Source: Numida meleagris
Lineage: Eukaryota > Chordata > Aves > Galliformes > Numididae
Assembly (NCBI RefSeq): GCF_002078875.1
Contig: NC_034412.1
Span: forward strand, 13,268,995-13,332,994
Direction of reading: 5' to 3'
Length of the DNA stretch: 64,000 bases
Under the pieces are notes generated by a model, which saw nothing but the letters and a program-made list of their open reading frames with translations, had not been told where the DNA came from and made no database searches. Each line of letters opens with the position of its first letter. The first letter of the stretch is position 1. The translations under genes and the position numbers were made by a program. Positions 47,401-59,150 of this stretch are shown here, in pieces.

Positions 47401-50400
47401 GTAAAATGGCTTACACTGATTTCAGCCAGCTTTCGTTGCTCTCCATAAAATCAAGAGTGTTCCACAAAAAGGCTGTTACATTGTTTTTCTCTACCATAGG
47501 ATATAGTGTGTAAAATATTGGAAATTAGAACAGGGAGAAAAGCCTACAAACCAAGTCTTAATATCAGTCATGAGGTAGAGCCAAATTATAAATGGCATTT
47601 AGATATCCAAAGACCAGGTAAGAAAACCAGTAGGCTGTTCAAAATCATGCAGGTACTTTCCTGTATGATAAACAGAATTGCAGAACTATGTTTTGAAATC
47701 TGTCTGTACACTCAAAATCTGGCTCCTAGTAAAAAGCTCATTTGATTTTAAAAATCAAAAGGGCATTATTTAGTCATTAAGTCACTGAGATGTCTTTGCA
47801 AATGCTACCTGGAAAAATAACTTCTATGATGCCTTTTCTATTATCAGTAACTGCAGTTTGCAGACTTCAGTCAAACAAGGACCACTGTCTCAAATGTGAG
47901 TGGACAGCAATGATTATGGGATACGTGGCAATAAGCTTCTAAATCATCCAAAGCAGAAATTGTTTTATTTAGACAAATACAATTGTTATGCTGAATGAAT
48001 TATGATTTCAGAAAAAGGTAAACAAAATATTTTAAAAGGTTTTGGGATAAATGGCAAAAAATATTAGCAATAACATAACAGAAAATTTGAGAGCTGATAC
48101 ATGAAGCGGAATAAAGTGTTTTTCTTCCTGTTAATTTAGAATCAAAATATAGATGGTAAGGGAAATATACCTACAAAATCAGTGTGACAGAGAAGTTATG
48201 TAAGTCCAAATTTTAACATGTCATGGAAAACACCTTGGGAAAAATCTCTATCATCTTTAGTAAGCTAGCAAAATATAAAATTTTTCTTGTGCATCTGAGG
48301 TGGCATTTGGAGGTTTGTGTAAGTGCTTCATTATTTCAGAGCTGAAAATTTGGAACCTAGGAAGCTGGAGTGTGTAATGCAATGCTACCATTTATGGAAG
48401 ATGTGTTAGTGTTATCAGATATCCCAAATGGCTCCTGGGTATAAAGTTTAGTTAAATAGTGAGTCAGTGTAAAAGTAATTTAATCTTTAAAACTGTGGAA
48501 TGAGGAACAAAAGTTGTCAAATGGCCAAGATGAATGCATTTCTCTTTTGGTAGTCTTTTTTTTAGACACAGTGTAGGATTTTGTATATGTCTTAATACCC
48601 ATAATTTATAAGATTAATTGTCTTTATCTCCCACTGAGAACCTATGCAACTAAAAGACATTTGCTTCCTGTGAGTGTGTGGTATTTGCTGCAGTCAAATT
48701 AATGAGTCAGGAAACATTAAAGACTCTATAGTGTTCAAATACCTTCTACATCAAGAGTGCCCTATTATTAGTCAGCAAAGATTGTATTTAAACTTTCTGA
48801 AATGAGTTGATTCTCAAGATAAATTGTTTTACAGTGGAATCTTGTATTGTTCAAAACTGGGCAGGACTATGTATGCATAACAAATCTGGCATAATTAATG
48901 CAATGTAGTTCACAGAGATGAGTGCACATATACAATCTCAGGTGCACAGAAAAAGTATGAACTTATATGCTTTCATTCTATTGTACTGATGTATCTGAAA
49001 GCACAGTCATTTGCTGCAAAAACCTGAACAATTAAGCCAGTAGAGGCTCTTTTGCCACTATCTTTTGCCTCAAATGAATTTTATAATCTTAAAAGGATTT
49101 TTTAAAAACTTTTAATCTTCATAAGCTTAAAAATAAGCAAGTGCTAGGAAGAGCACCACAACCCCAGCTATCCACAATTGGCAGCTTGTATACTCCAAAC
49201 TCTAGTTAAAAGGGTTGAATCCTGTAGAGAGGCTTGTTGTTACCTGTTAATATTTATCAGCAATAACTGCATAAACACAGCACACTTACTGGAAAAGTGA
49301 ATACAAATTACCTTTGCTATGGAAGACTAGTCATTAGACCTCAGAGGAAAGAAAAAGAATTACTTCTATGCTGACTTCTCTGTTATCTTTTTTTCTTTCC
49401 TTCCAGGTTAGGAAAATGAGAGAAGACCACACTGAGTAAACGTGGAACTAAATTTGCAGAGACTATTAGCTGTAAACAAGCAACTGGCTCCAGTCCCATG
49501 CTGTCAGAAGTCTATGGTATGTTTTACCTTAGTCAGCATAAAACAGCTGCCTGGTCAAGTTCATTAAAAATAGATTTAAAGCCTAATATAAATGTTCTGC
49601 ATCTCACGCACAGAATCTTAAAGAATACTAAAGGATCCTGCTGAAATCTTGGATGTTTATTTCTTAGAAACTAAATGGATATTGACTGCTGTCTGCTGGA
49701 TGCTTTGTGATGAACAGTAAATGGCTTGGATTAAGAACGGGCTAAAAATTATAACTGACATATGAGGAAAAATAACTAGTTAAGTTTTTAACAACACCAG
49801 TGGAAACAATGCAGCATTCCAGAGGACAGGTTTGGAAGCTGCCAGAGTCCGAAATACCCATACCTTCTGTGGGCCTTTCCACTTGAAGAATGGCAAAGTA
49901 GTGAAATTTGACCATAGTTTGAGAGCAAATCCGTGAGGTCTTACTGACACGGAATCTCAGCACCAAATCTGCAATTTAAATGTTTAATTTAGTTTGAAAG
50001 GTATCTGATTTTCGTCAATAAGCAAGCAACAGAAATAAAAGTGCATTCTGTCATTTCTTTATCAATTATCCATGAGAGAAGTGGGAAGTGCCATCCCTTC
50101 ACCAAGTTACCCGCAGACTTTGCGGATGGACTTGTAATTGTCTCTTCTTCAGCCCAGGACAGAGGATGCAGCCCCTCTAATGTGCCTCTTTCCTAACTAG
50201 GACACAAGAACAAGCATAATTGTTATGTTTAGCAGTGGCTGACAGTATTGATGCTTGTGGCTGCACTGCAGTTATCTTTAGAACTTGTAGAAGAAATGAC
50301 CTACCTAACTTCCCTGACATTCTTTCCTTAAGGGCTGGGTAGACCTGGATGTCTCTGTGTGAAAAATCATGTGTATTATCTAATTCTGCTGGTAGCTGAA

Positions 50401-52200
50401 GGGAGTAAATTTATACTTCCCAATATGCTGTCCTCTATATGGACTGAACTATGTTGACAGGAACTACTGAAAGCTACAATGTGATGCAGTTATTGCACAG
50501 CTTTAGAACTTCACAAAATGCTTTAGAACTGCAAGTGAAATATCTAGTTAATATTTTAGAGAAAATGCTTACCTCGAATATAGTGTACTTAGAGAATTAA
50601 CTAACTTTGATTTTCGTTGTAAAAAAAATGCTGTAAAATCTTTAATAACCTCAAAGGTTGAGGACTTCAGTTTTACTATATCAAAATGCTAACTGAGCCT
50701 TTCCTCAGGATCAGTTCAAAAGCAAGAGTACAACTTGCTTTGATCAGAGACATCATTCTAATTATTTTATGCTCCTAGCAAAGTCTGCATTGCCTTGATA
50801 ACTGCAACTGGCAAATTTTACCCTTTCTTTCTCCATCATACTACAAAAAATACTCACTATACACATATAATTCATGAGCTATGATAAATGATCTCCTATA
50901 CTGCACGGTCTTGCCTCTGACTAGGAGACTAAGATTTACAGTATAGTGGTGGGAAGTATTTCATTCCTACATATTCTGGAAGAAATCAGAGGGAAGAAAA
51001 AACAGTCCTCCCTATGTGCTGTGTACTTGGGTCAACCACCTCAGATTTCTGAAAATTGCAAATGATATATCATATTTTTATATACAACTACCCTCAAATC
51101 TAACAGGTCATGGCCATACTCTGGAATAGACAATTAATTACATCTACAAGAGAAGAAAGTGAAACCTACTCTCTGAAAGGATAACAAAATATTATACAAT
51201 TTAATGCTCCATAATGGGATGAAATATCTGCCAATAGTCTTCCTGCTTTTAGAATCCTTACAAAAGCCCCCAAATGCACCATCTTTCATGACTGGGGCTA
51301 AAAGAGAAGCTGTATAACACACAGCTGATCTACTCATTCCTTCCTTAACTATAAGTCTTCTGCAGATGAGACAGCCCAATTAAATGCTTTCGAGAAAATG
51401 AAATGAGCCCAAATCCTGCCACCTGTGCTAGAGGAGAAAGGATGCAAAGTACCACAAATCCTCACATAAATAATGCATGTTGAATCATATGTACGTATGT
51501 ACTGGCAGAAGTGTTTGTCTTGAATATCATCTGTTCTGATGAGAATTGCCTGGACTGTCCACAGGGGAACTTGCCATTACCTTCTCTGCCCTGGCATGCT
51601 CCTGTGTTGCTACTGCCAGGTCTTTCTAGATTTCTCTTTCCCAGTTCTTCCCACCACTTTTCTTCTTGACTCTTTCTTATTTTGGATAACAAAGCTACAG
51701 AAAACAGGAGGAGTAGTTTCTCTTCTCTTGTTTCTCTTGCACGATCTTAAATTACTAAAGGCAAGTAGGCAATTACAGAAAAAATTCTTTAGTCCTGGTT
51801 AGAAATTGCATATTCAAAGCATTCTGCTGTCAGGCTGTACAAAGAGCCATAATTGTTCGTGTAGGAACTGAAATTTTGGAGGCTTATCGCCTAACCAAAA
51901 CTGGGGGGATTTACGTGACATGACACTGCAATGGTACTCCTCACTACTAAATTTCAGTTTCTCCTGATATAAATTATAAAAGGATTGTTTCTTCCTTTCT
52001 TTCCTTTTCTTTTTTCTTTTATTTTTTAATGGTAAAATATGATTCACTTAGATCTTTCTTGAAATTGGCTCATCTGCTGAAACTCATGCTTTTCTAAATC
52101 TTTAACTTGAGATAAACAGCCAGTAGCATAGGAAATATCTACAAATGATGAGTACTGATAAATTTATAAAAAACTAAAAATAGCTCTTATCATGGTAGGC
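35461..52200. other. Gene desert block, no gene seen
   Basis: About 16.7 kb of AT-rich DNA contains no recognisable protein-coding exon, RNA gene or CR1 tail. The interval 37640-38290 reads as a possible conserved element (listed separately). Poly-A/T runs occur, for example near 39490, 43160, 44870 and 45335. Open frames stay under about 115 codons and none is recognisable. Confidence 0.5.
37640..38290. promoter_or_regulatory. Candidate conserved non-coding element
   Basis: This long repeat-free stretch is rich in homeodomain cores and short mirrored motifs, for example 'gcagattacagttaattg' near 38235-38252. It lacks the degenerate look of old transposons. The call is based only on texture, so confidence is low. 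Confidence 0.2.
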
Positions 52201-52480
52201 TTTGTGCGTGGGAAATGCCAGGTCATGGCTTGAACCAGTGATTGAGCACCTGGTGAGAAGGCAGGGCCAACCCAGGGGAGCTCTTGTGCAAGCAATGCAC
52301 CTGAGTGACCAGAAGGGGTGGAGCCAGGATCTACCTCTTCCCAGACCTCATTTAAGGATTGGCAGTGGAGGTGAGAGCATCTTGTCTGGTGATCTCTGCC
52401 TATCTAAGGACTGTATGTGTCTTCTTAATGTAAGCAGAGCCTTTCCCTGTTTCTGCACCTACTGTTATTGCATCTGAGTA
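52201..52480 (+). repeat. Unclassified repeat-like block, possibly an LTR relic
   Basis: Composition jumps from AT-rich to GC-richer at 52201 and falls back by about 52480. The block contains 'cagggccaacccaggggagc', 'gtgaccagaaggggtggagc', and a TATA-like 'cctcatttaaggattggc' followed by 'tctctgcctatctaaggact'. It is open for 91 codons on the plus strand, but the peptide is not recognisable. The promoter-like arrangement resembles an LTR. Not confirmed. Confidence 0.35.
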
Positions 52481-55400
52481 GACTATCTTTCATTTTGCTG
52501 CTCCTCCATTTTGTAGCACTTTGAATATGCTTACTGTAAGGGGTACTGTCAGCTCTCTATGTATGAGAAAGAATAGAGACTCTGGCTTTGTGTAGAGTAC
52601 CTTAGCAAAGACCCCTTCATCTCCTGAGGTAGTTCACAACTGTACTGTTCCTAGGTACGTTTCCAACTAGAGTGGTCTAAATGCTACTCCTTAAGCCAGA
52701 ACAGGACTGAAAAACTTCATTTGTAGCTGCTGTGCTCTCAGAGCAGTAAGTATGATGAGTCTGGGGCTTATATCCTCATTTCAGATACAAGGGATTGCTG
52801 TCCTCAGTTGTTCATTGTCGCTTTTGGAGGTCATCATCTCTATTAACTTGCTAATGACATGTACAAGTGGTAGGATAGATCAGTTGGCTCACTGATACAG
52901 GAAATATGAAGGCAAGAAAAGGAACTCAAAGAAGTGGAAGAAGATCCTTGTTTCCTTTTCTTGGAAGGATACCAGTGTAGTTACTACACTGTGGTATAAA
53001 GGACAAGTTACTACAAGTTTATCTTACTGAATTTCATCTCAAAGAAATTTTAATGTTACCCTTTGAGTTTCATTTCAAATGATGGTAGATTAGATACTAT
53101 GATGTTCTTAACCTCAGGTCTCCAGCATCAAATCAGAATGAGCCAGTGATTTTTCTGATTCTCCCTACATTTGTTTACCTTTACCATGAAGAACAGAAAC
53201 CCTATTCACCTTGCTAGTTTGCTTTACAATGTTAACTCACTTTAAAAATTTTTATGTAATTATCTGTCATTTTGACTTCCGTGGCGTGAACTGTTTTCAA
53301 ATTCTTAATACTTATAACATGAATAAAAATAGCATCTCAAAAGATATGAGTATGTTGTTATGAAGTAGAGAAGACTGCCTTGGAGTGTAGTTTTGCATTC
53401 TAGAAGAACAACTTTTTTTTCCCTCAGAAGTCTCAAACCTAAACCTGGGTATGCTATTTCTGTAGAAGAAGATACCAGTGAATTGCTGAAGCTTTTTATT
53501 TTGTCATGGAATTTTATCAGGTATACCCTGCTTATACATAAATAGCTTTTCCTGATACTTGCTGGCCCTGTAAGCATCACCTGAGATCAGAAAGTCAGAC
53601 TAGATTTTTTTCGTTTTCAATTCTATCACTGCTAATAAGAGCCAAAAAAAAAAAAAGTTTAATTACACCCTCCCCTCATCTAAACTGCTTTGCCCACTTT
53701 ATTTCTTTCTGAAAAACATATTTGGACAAAGCTGTCCAAATCTATTAGCTATCAACAGGATATGCATAGGTGTAACCAAGGACAGTCTGGCCTGAAGCAG
53801 TTCTTTCTACTGTGGATGATAACACATGAATACATACATAATCAACACATGACCTGAACATCTGTCTTTTACTGTTGCTTACTGAACATTCATTTTCAGC
53901 ATCACAAAAATATGCATATCACTGCTTCAATAGAATTGAAGGAAAGTTTTAGTACGAACAGAAGAAATATTCAATCACTGTAAACAGAAGGACTCTTTTT
54001 CTTTTCTAGATCAGTTCCCTGACCGTAGGAGATTGCTATATACAGACTTCAGTGTTTTGGCTAGTCCCACTTTAAATTCACCATGCAAGAAGGCATCCAC
54101 TGTTTCCACTTTTGTTTTAATAGCTTCCACTAGTAGGACTTCATGGCTTCCCTATTTTTTTTTTTAACTTTACATTAGCTAAATTTGTGCATGTCATGGG
54201 AAGCAATGGACTAAAAATTCACTGTTTGCTCCCAACTTGAGTCATAGTTAAAGCACAGGAGTTTGGTGTTGCTGAGTGCTTTGATGAATCAAACTCTTTA
54301 AAAGGTATTCAACATCTACAAATGATATTTGTCAATCTTATATTCTCTAATCCCATTTTTGTGTATTCACCTAAAGTACATCTTGCTGAGAAAATTACTT
54401 TTTATCCAAAACAGGCTTAGCAGCTTTTCAAACTACCTAAGCAGGCAGCCTGAGACATCTTTTCAGTTAAACTTAAGTGATGAAATAATATTACTTCTCA
54501 GGTACCCATGATGACTCTTTCAAACACAATTATCATTCAAGGGCTGGTTTATCCCCTGATGATTGTGTCAGGAGAAGGGATTGTAATTTGTGCTTGCAGA
54601 ATCAGCCTGCTGGAGGAGGGGTTAACATCTTTGTGATTGTGGCAGCTGTGTAGCTGATTTCTGCCAGAAGTTGTTCGGGAGATGAGGTTCAGATTCTGGC
54701 CTGGCTCTACTTCTGTTCAGTTGGATAGCAATAATAAAGGAGATATAGTGTAGTTTCAGGTTAGACTTAGGTTGAAAAAGACTTTGCATTTTGCTGTTGT
54801 GAGAAATGCTATGTATGTGGATGTTAAATATTTTGGGGTGAATTCCCCTGATAATTATCAGCTGACAGTATGTTGGCCTCTGGCTTCTCAGGTGATGTCT
54901 GTGTGGGCGTTTCTTCTACTCACCAGAGGTTCACCCATGGGTTAGGCAAGTCCATTTGTCACTGCCTCTTCTCCTTTGTTTCACCTCTCTAAGCAGTTCT
55001 GACAGTAGCTTAGAGATGTTGTCTAAAACTTGGCAGAAACAGCTAATGGGTTACCACAGAGACTGTTTTTTTTGGTTTTTTTTTTTTTGTTTTTTTTTTT
55101 CTGGGCTGTGTTGTCTTTTAGCTTTTGCTGTCCTTGGCACAAGGGAAGTGTTGAAGGTGCTTTCTTGCACTCAGTTTTCTTGGTTTCTCTACAGAGAGGT
55201 TGAGCTAGAGCTTAATCCTAGAGTTGAGGGGGATCTTATTAATAAAGTCTACATTAAACTTTTCAAAAAGTATGCTGTGTACCTCAGTGCATTTCTACTG
55301 GATCCAAATCAACCGTTTTTCTTATAGACTGTAATCTGTTTTAAATATAGCAAGCACCTACACAGAACACGAAGAGACAAACTGACTTCTGCCAGCATGC

Positions 55401-57474
55401 TTCAGCTGTATATTAGTGAGATAGTTCTTGCCAAAAAAAAAAAAAAAAAGCTAGCTCAGCAAAGAGGAAAAATGCTTTGTCAATTCTATACTGGATATGT
55501 CTATCGTTATTACGTATATAAGGTTGTGTAAGAAATAAATTTGGAGCAAGAACATTGTATGATAGCAGAAAGCCCGTCAATCATTTCTAGTCATCGTATT
55601 ATGTTTGACAGTATCTTTAGAAACATCTCTTATGATGAGAGTGAAGGGAAACTTCCTACCACAGTATCTACTAGCTGCTGAGCTTTTAGAGGTCTGATAA
55701 GGATAATGTGATACCAGGTTTGAAAGATAAATATCTAGTGTTCTTTTCACTTATTGTTGGATTTTGCTGTTTTTGTTTGTTTTAAATGGAAGAAATAAAG
55801 TTGATCAGCATGGTACTTTGTCTGAAAGTGTTTTGGGAACTAAATTTATGTTAGAAAAACACTTGTTAAGCTTCACAGAAGCAGAAAATCAATTTGTTTG
55901 CCTACCTTAAGAGTGGTTGTTATCGGTAGTGTGTATGCTTCACTACCCATGTCACACCATCATTACTGTGGCCACTTGGTTAAAGGTATTATCATCTTTT
56001 ATTAAGTTTAGTTTATTTGCCCAAAAGATTTCAAAGTCAATTGCTACTTAAAATACATACTAAATGTGGTTCTGCTTTATGTTGTATAAGATTGATCTTA
56101 TGTTGCCTGGTAGACCCTTTTGTGGAGTATTTTATGGACTGCTTAGAGGAAGTCAAGATCAGTAAATCCAATGGTCATGTGTTCCTTTTGCCTTTTCTCT
56201 TTAGTTCTCTCATCAGCTACTTGCTTGCAGTAAGCTTCCCCTCCAGAATAATAATCTCATCAAGATATTCCAAGTCTTCTTTTCCTTCAAAATCAGTCTG
56301 AAAATCTATCTGCACTGCAAATATTTTTGAGTCATAATAGCGATACAACTTTTCTAAAATAATTCATTAGATTTGATTCTTTGTGTATGGAACTGTATGT
56401 TATTTACCTTTATTAAAATGCTGTAAGAAGTTTTATTACATGATGTAAAGAAAAATTTCCATTCTTACTAAAGTGAGGCCACTTCAAGGGATACAGCTCA
56501 GCAATACTGAAAAATTTGTAGATCCGATCACTATTAAACTGGGGAAGAGGATTAAATACAGTAAAATTTTTAAAGCTTACGTATGACTAGAAAATGGTGA
56601 ACATCTCTATTATCAGGGTATGTAGCATTGGTTTTTAACTAACTAGGTCAAAGTGGAAAGATAAGTGAAATTCTTGTGTCTTTAAAGCAAGTGCTCTATT
56701 CTTAATGGCATCAATAAGAATAGGGTCTCATTCAGATCTTGAAAAGCATTTAACTTAGGAGTTTGACTTCTTGTGGGGGGGAGGAAGAGATGTTTCAATT
56801 ATCAGCTGTTGATATGTGATTTACAGAAGTGAAATGGGTAGCGAATTGCAGAATCTGTGTGATTTGAATGAATTTTCCAGCAGCAGTTTCCTAACAAGAG
56901 TTTTCCCTTTCGAGATCTGATCTGGGCTAGTTCTGTACATGATGCTGGGACCTTGATTGTATGTTGGCTGTTTAGATGTAGACATTGCATATGAATCTAC
57001 TTAAACACTAAACTGGGAAATATAAGGAAAAATAGTCTGTAAAAAGGGTACTTCTTTATTGGTAATGCAAGGATTGTGTAACCTGACTGTGCTATTGTAT
57101 AGAACTGAGTGAAGTCAAATCACAATGCTGCACAGAAAGAATTTTTAATATGAAAGGAGAAAAAAAAATTATGACAGCCTTACAGGAGTATTTATTGCTG
57201 TTTAAAAACAAAAAACCTACATTCTGCCTTGCTTTTGCCTGCTGATCTTACTGAAACTTGCTGCGTATTTTCCTATTAATCCACCTCCTCTTCAAGAATA
57301 TACTTAATGAGGCTTAAAGAACTCCCATGGGAAAGTTCATGTTTTGTTTCAGGCTTCAGATTTACTTTTTCTACAAGATACCACACTTCTGGCTTATTTC
57401 AGGTAAGCACAAAATTGGAGCAGAAGAGAAAATGCCCCTGCTGCACAACAAAAACATGAAGATTAAGCAAAATA
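52481..57474. other. Gene desert block, no gene seen
   Basis: AT-rich DNA with no recognisable exon. Noted items are a small imperfect palindrome centred near 52982 (CAGTGTAG-TTA-CTACACTG), a long T tract interrupted by G (55065-55101) and an A17 run (55433-55449). Confidence 0.5.
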
Positions 57475-57790
57475 AATATGTATTTAAATACTCTAGTGAT
57501 TAAGCCTCTTCATAATCTGTGACAGCTTAATCTCACAAGCTAATTGTGCAATGACTGCACTAGTTTCTGGATTGGCAAATTTACCCTGAAGGTTCATCGC
57601 TTTTTAAGATTTGCAGTAAAGGTTGAGTCAGCAGCTGCACAGCTTGAAAAGCAGAGTGATGAATTTAGCATATTTTAAAGGGCACTGACAAACTGTTGAA
57701 GAAACTCTGTTCTCAGATTTACCTATTCATTCCAATCAGCCTTTTTGGCCTTGTTGTTAACTCTGTCCTACCTCTCAGCAGTTGGGGAAC
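57475..57790. promoter_or_regulatory. Candidate enhancer with C/EBP-like and AP-1/MARE-like sites
   Basis: ATTGTGCAAT (57543-57552) is one base from the palindromic C/EBP consensus. TGAGTCAGCA (57624-57633) is an AP-1 site with a MAF half-site, and it overlaps the E-box CAGCTG (57632-57637). GATTA and TAATCT homeodomain-type cores flank these. The stretch has no repeat signature. Function and conservation are inference. Confidence 0.3.
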
Positions 57791-58489
57791 TGTGAGTCAG
57801 CTCTGCTTTTGTGCTGCCTTTAACTTGCAGGACTGCACCTCAGTGAGGGATACTCTTTGATATTGTACCAGATTAAAAAAATGTTCGTAGTTAAATAAAC
57901 AATCATATTCTGGAGATTGATAATTTTTCCAGACCAATTTTGTCTTTTCAGAATTTGATAACTAAGTGGCTAAGAAAGAAAAAGGAATATTGTAAGAAAT
58001 CCTTGATTATTATATATTTGTGTGGTCCATGAATTTGCTTGGTTGTCAGTCACCTCTAGGAGCCGTTACTTCTAACACAGGCTGGCTAACCATTTACATG
58101 CAGTTTTGTTTGTCTGTCTTCAGCCTTTTTTGTCTACTTCAAGCCTCTAAAGGAAATCACTTGTACAAATAGTTCAGTAAATAGCATAGTTTCCTCCAAT
58201 GTTTGCTAGCAGACAGCTTCTAAAAAACATATAGATCTGCTTTTTCCCTCTATCTGTTTGTTAGAACCTTGCTTTTCACTCTCTTCCCATTCACTTACTT
58301 TTGTTTCTGATGTGTCTGCTGCATGTTCCCCAGCTCCTGCTGAGTGAGGCCCCTTGCTGTGGTAGTTCAGGGTTGCTCTTCCCATAGAAAAGTCCAGTCG
58401 TAGGTACACAGTTGCTGTGGAGAAGAGCACTGCATGAGAACACAAAATAGCTGAAGTGGATGGCCTGAGACAATTGTAGACAAAGATCA
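57791..58489. other. Intergenic DNA, no gene seen
   Basis: Nothing recognisable lies between the candidate enhancer and the GC-richer block that follows. Confidence 0.5.
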
Positions 58490-59150
58490 GAGGATCGTTG
58501 AGTGGCCTCTCTGTGGCCTGGTTAGGCCCAGCAGTACCGGCCTTTGTCTAAGTCCCTCTGTCCAGGCACAGTGACTTAGGTTTGTGTCTGGGGATCATTA
58601 AACCACTTTTGGGGCACATGGCTTCTCACCTGATGGCTGCTGGGACTGGGGGCAGGAACAGGCATGGTCCTGCCTCACAGCGGTGGAGATCACCCTGAGG
58701 TGGGTGCTGAGGGAAGCAGCAGAGGATAGGGTGACCTGGGAGAAGGTGGGAAGGAATAGTCTGAGGAAGTGACCCTGATAGTGTTTGGCAGACGTTCTTT
58801 GCATGTTTGTCTCAGCTAAGGAGTGCTGAGCAGGGAACAGGGACGTGTACCACCTTCCCCTGCTGTTGCTTACCATGGCAGTTGCTGTGGAGACTGCCTT
58901 TCACCTGCTCCAACTGTCAGCCTGTGGCATGCCTCACCCAATATGCATGAGGTCTGGCAGCCCAGATCCCTGGGATGAGTGCTGTGAGCAGGTGTAAGGA
59001 CCAGGATGTTCCTTCTGAGGGAAGCCCTCCCTGCCAGCACTGTGATGGCCTCAGCGGGCCCCATGACTGGTGAGGAGCCCAGCTGAAGAGGGCAGCAGGC
59101 TGGAACCCATTGGGAGTGCTGGCAGGAGGAGGCTGGTGGTGTGTGTGAGG
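58490..59150. other. GC-richer block of unknown origin
   Basis: About 650 bp is clearly richer in G+C than its surroundings, with sharp shifts at both ends and a long T-rich tract after it. Minus-strand frames of 92 and 64 codons overlap within it, but neither peptide is recognisable and the frame changes between them. It could be an old LTR or retroposed segment, or a regulatory island; CpG density is only modest. I cannot assign it. Confidence 0.3.

Noticed and set aside
52971..52993. Short palindrome CAGTGTAG-TTA-CTACACTG
   Set aside because: An 8-bp stem with a 3-nt loop is expected several times by chance in 64 kb.
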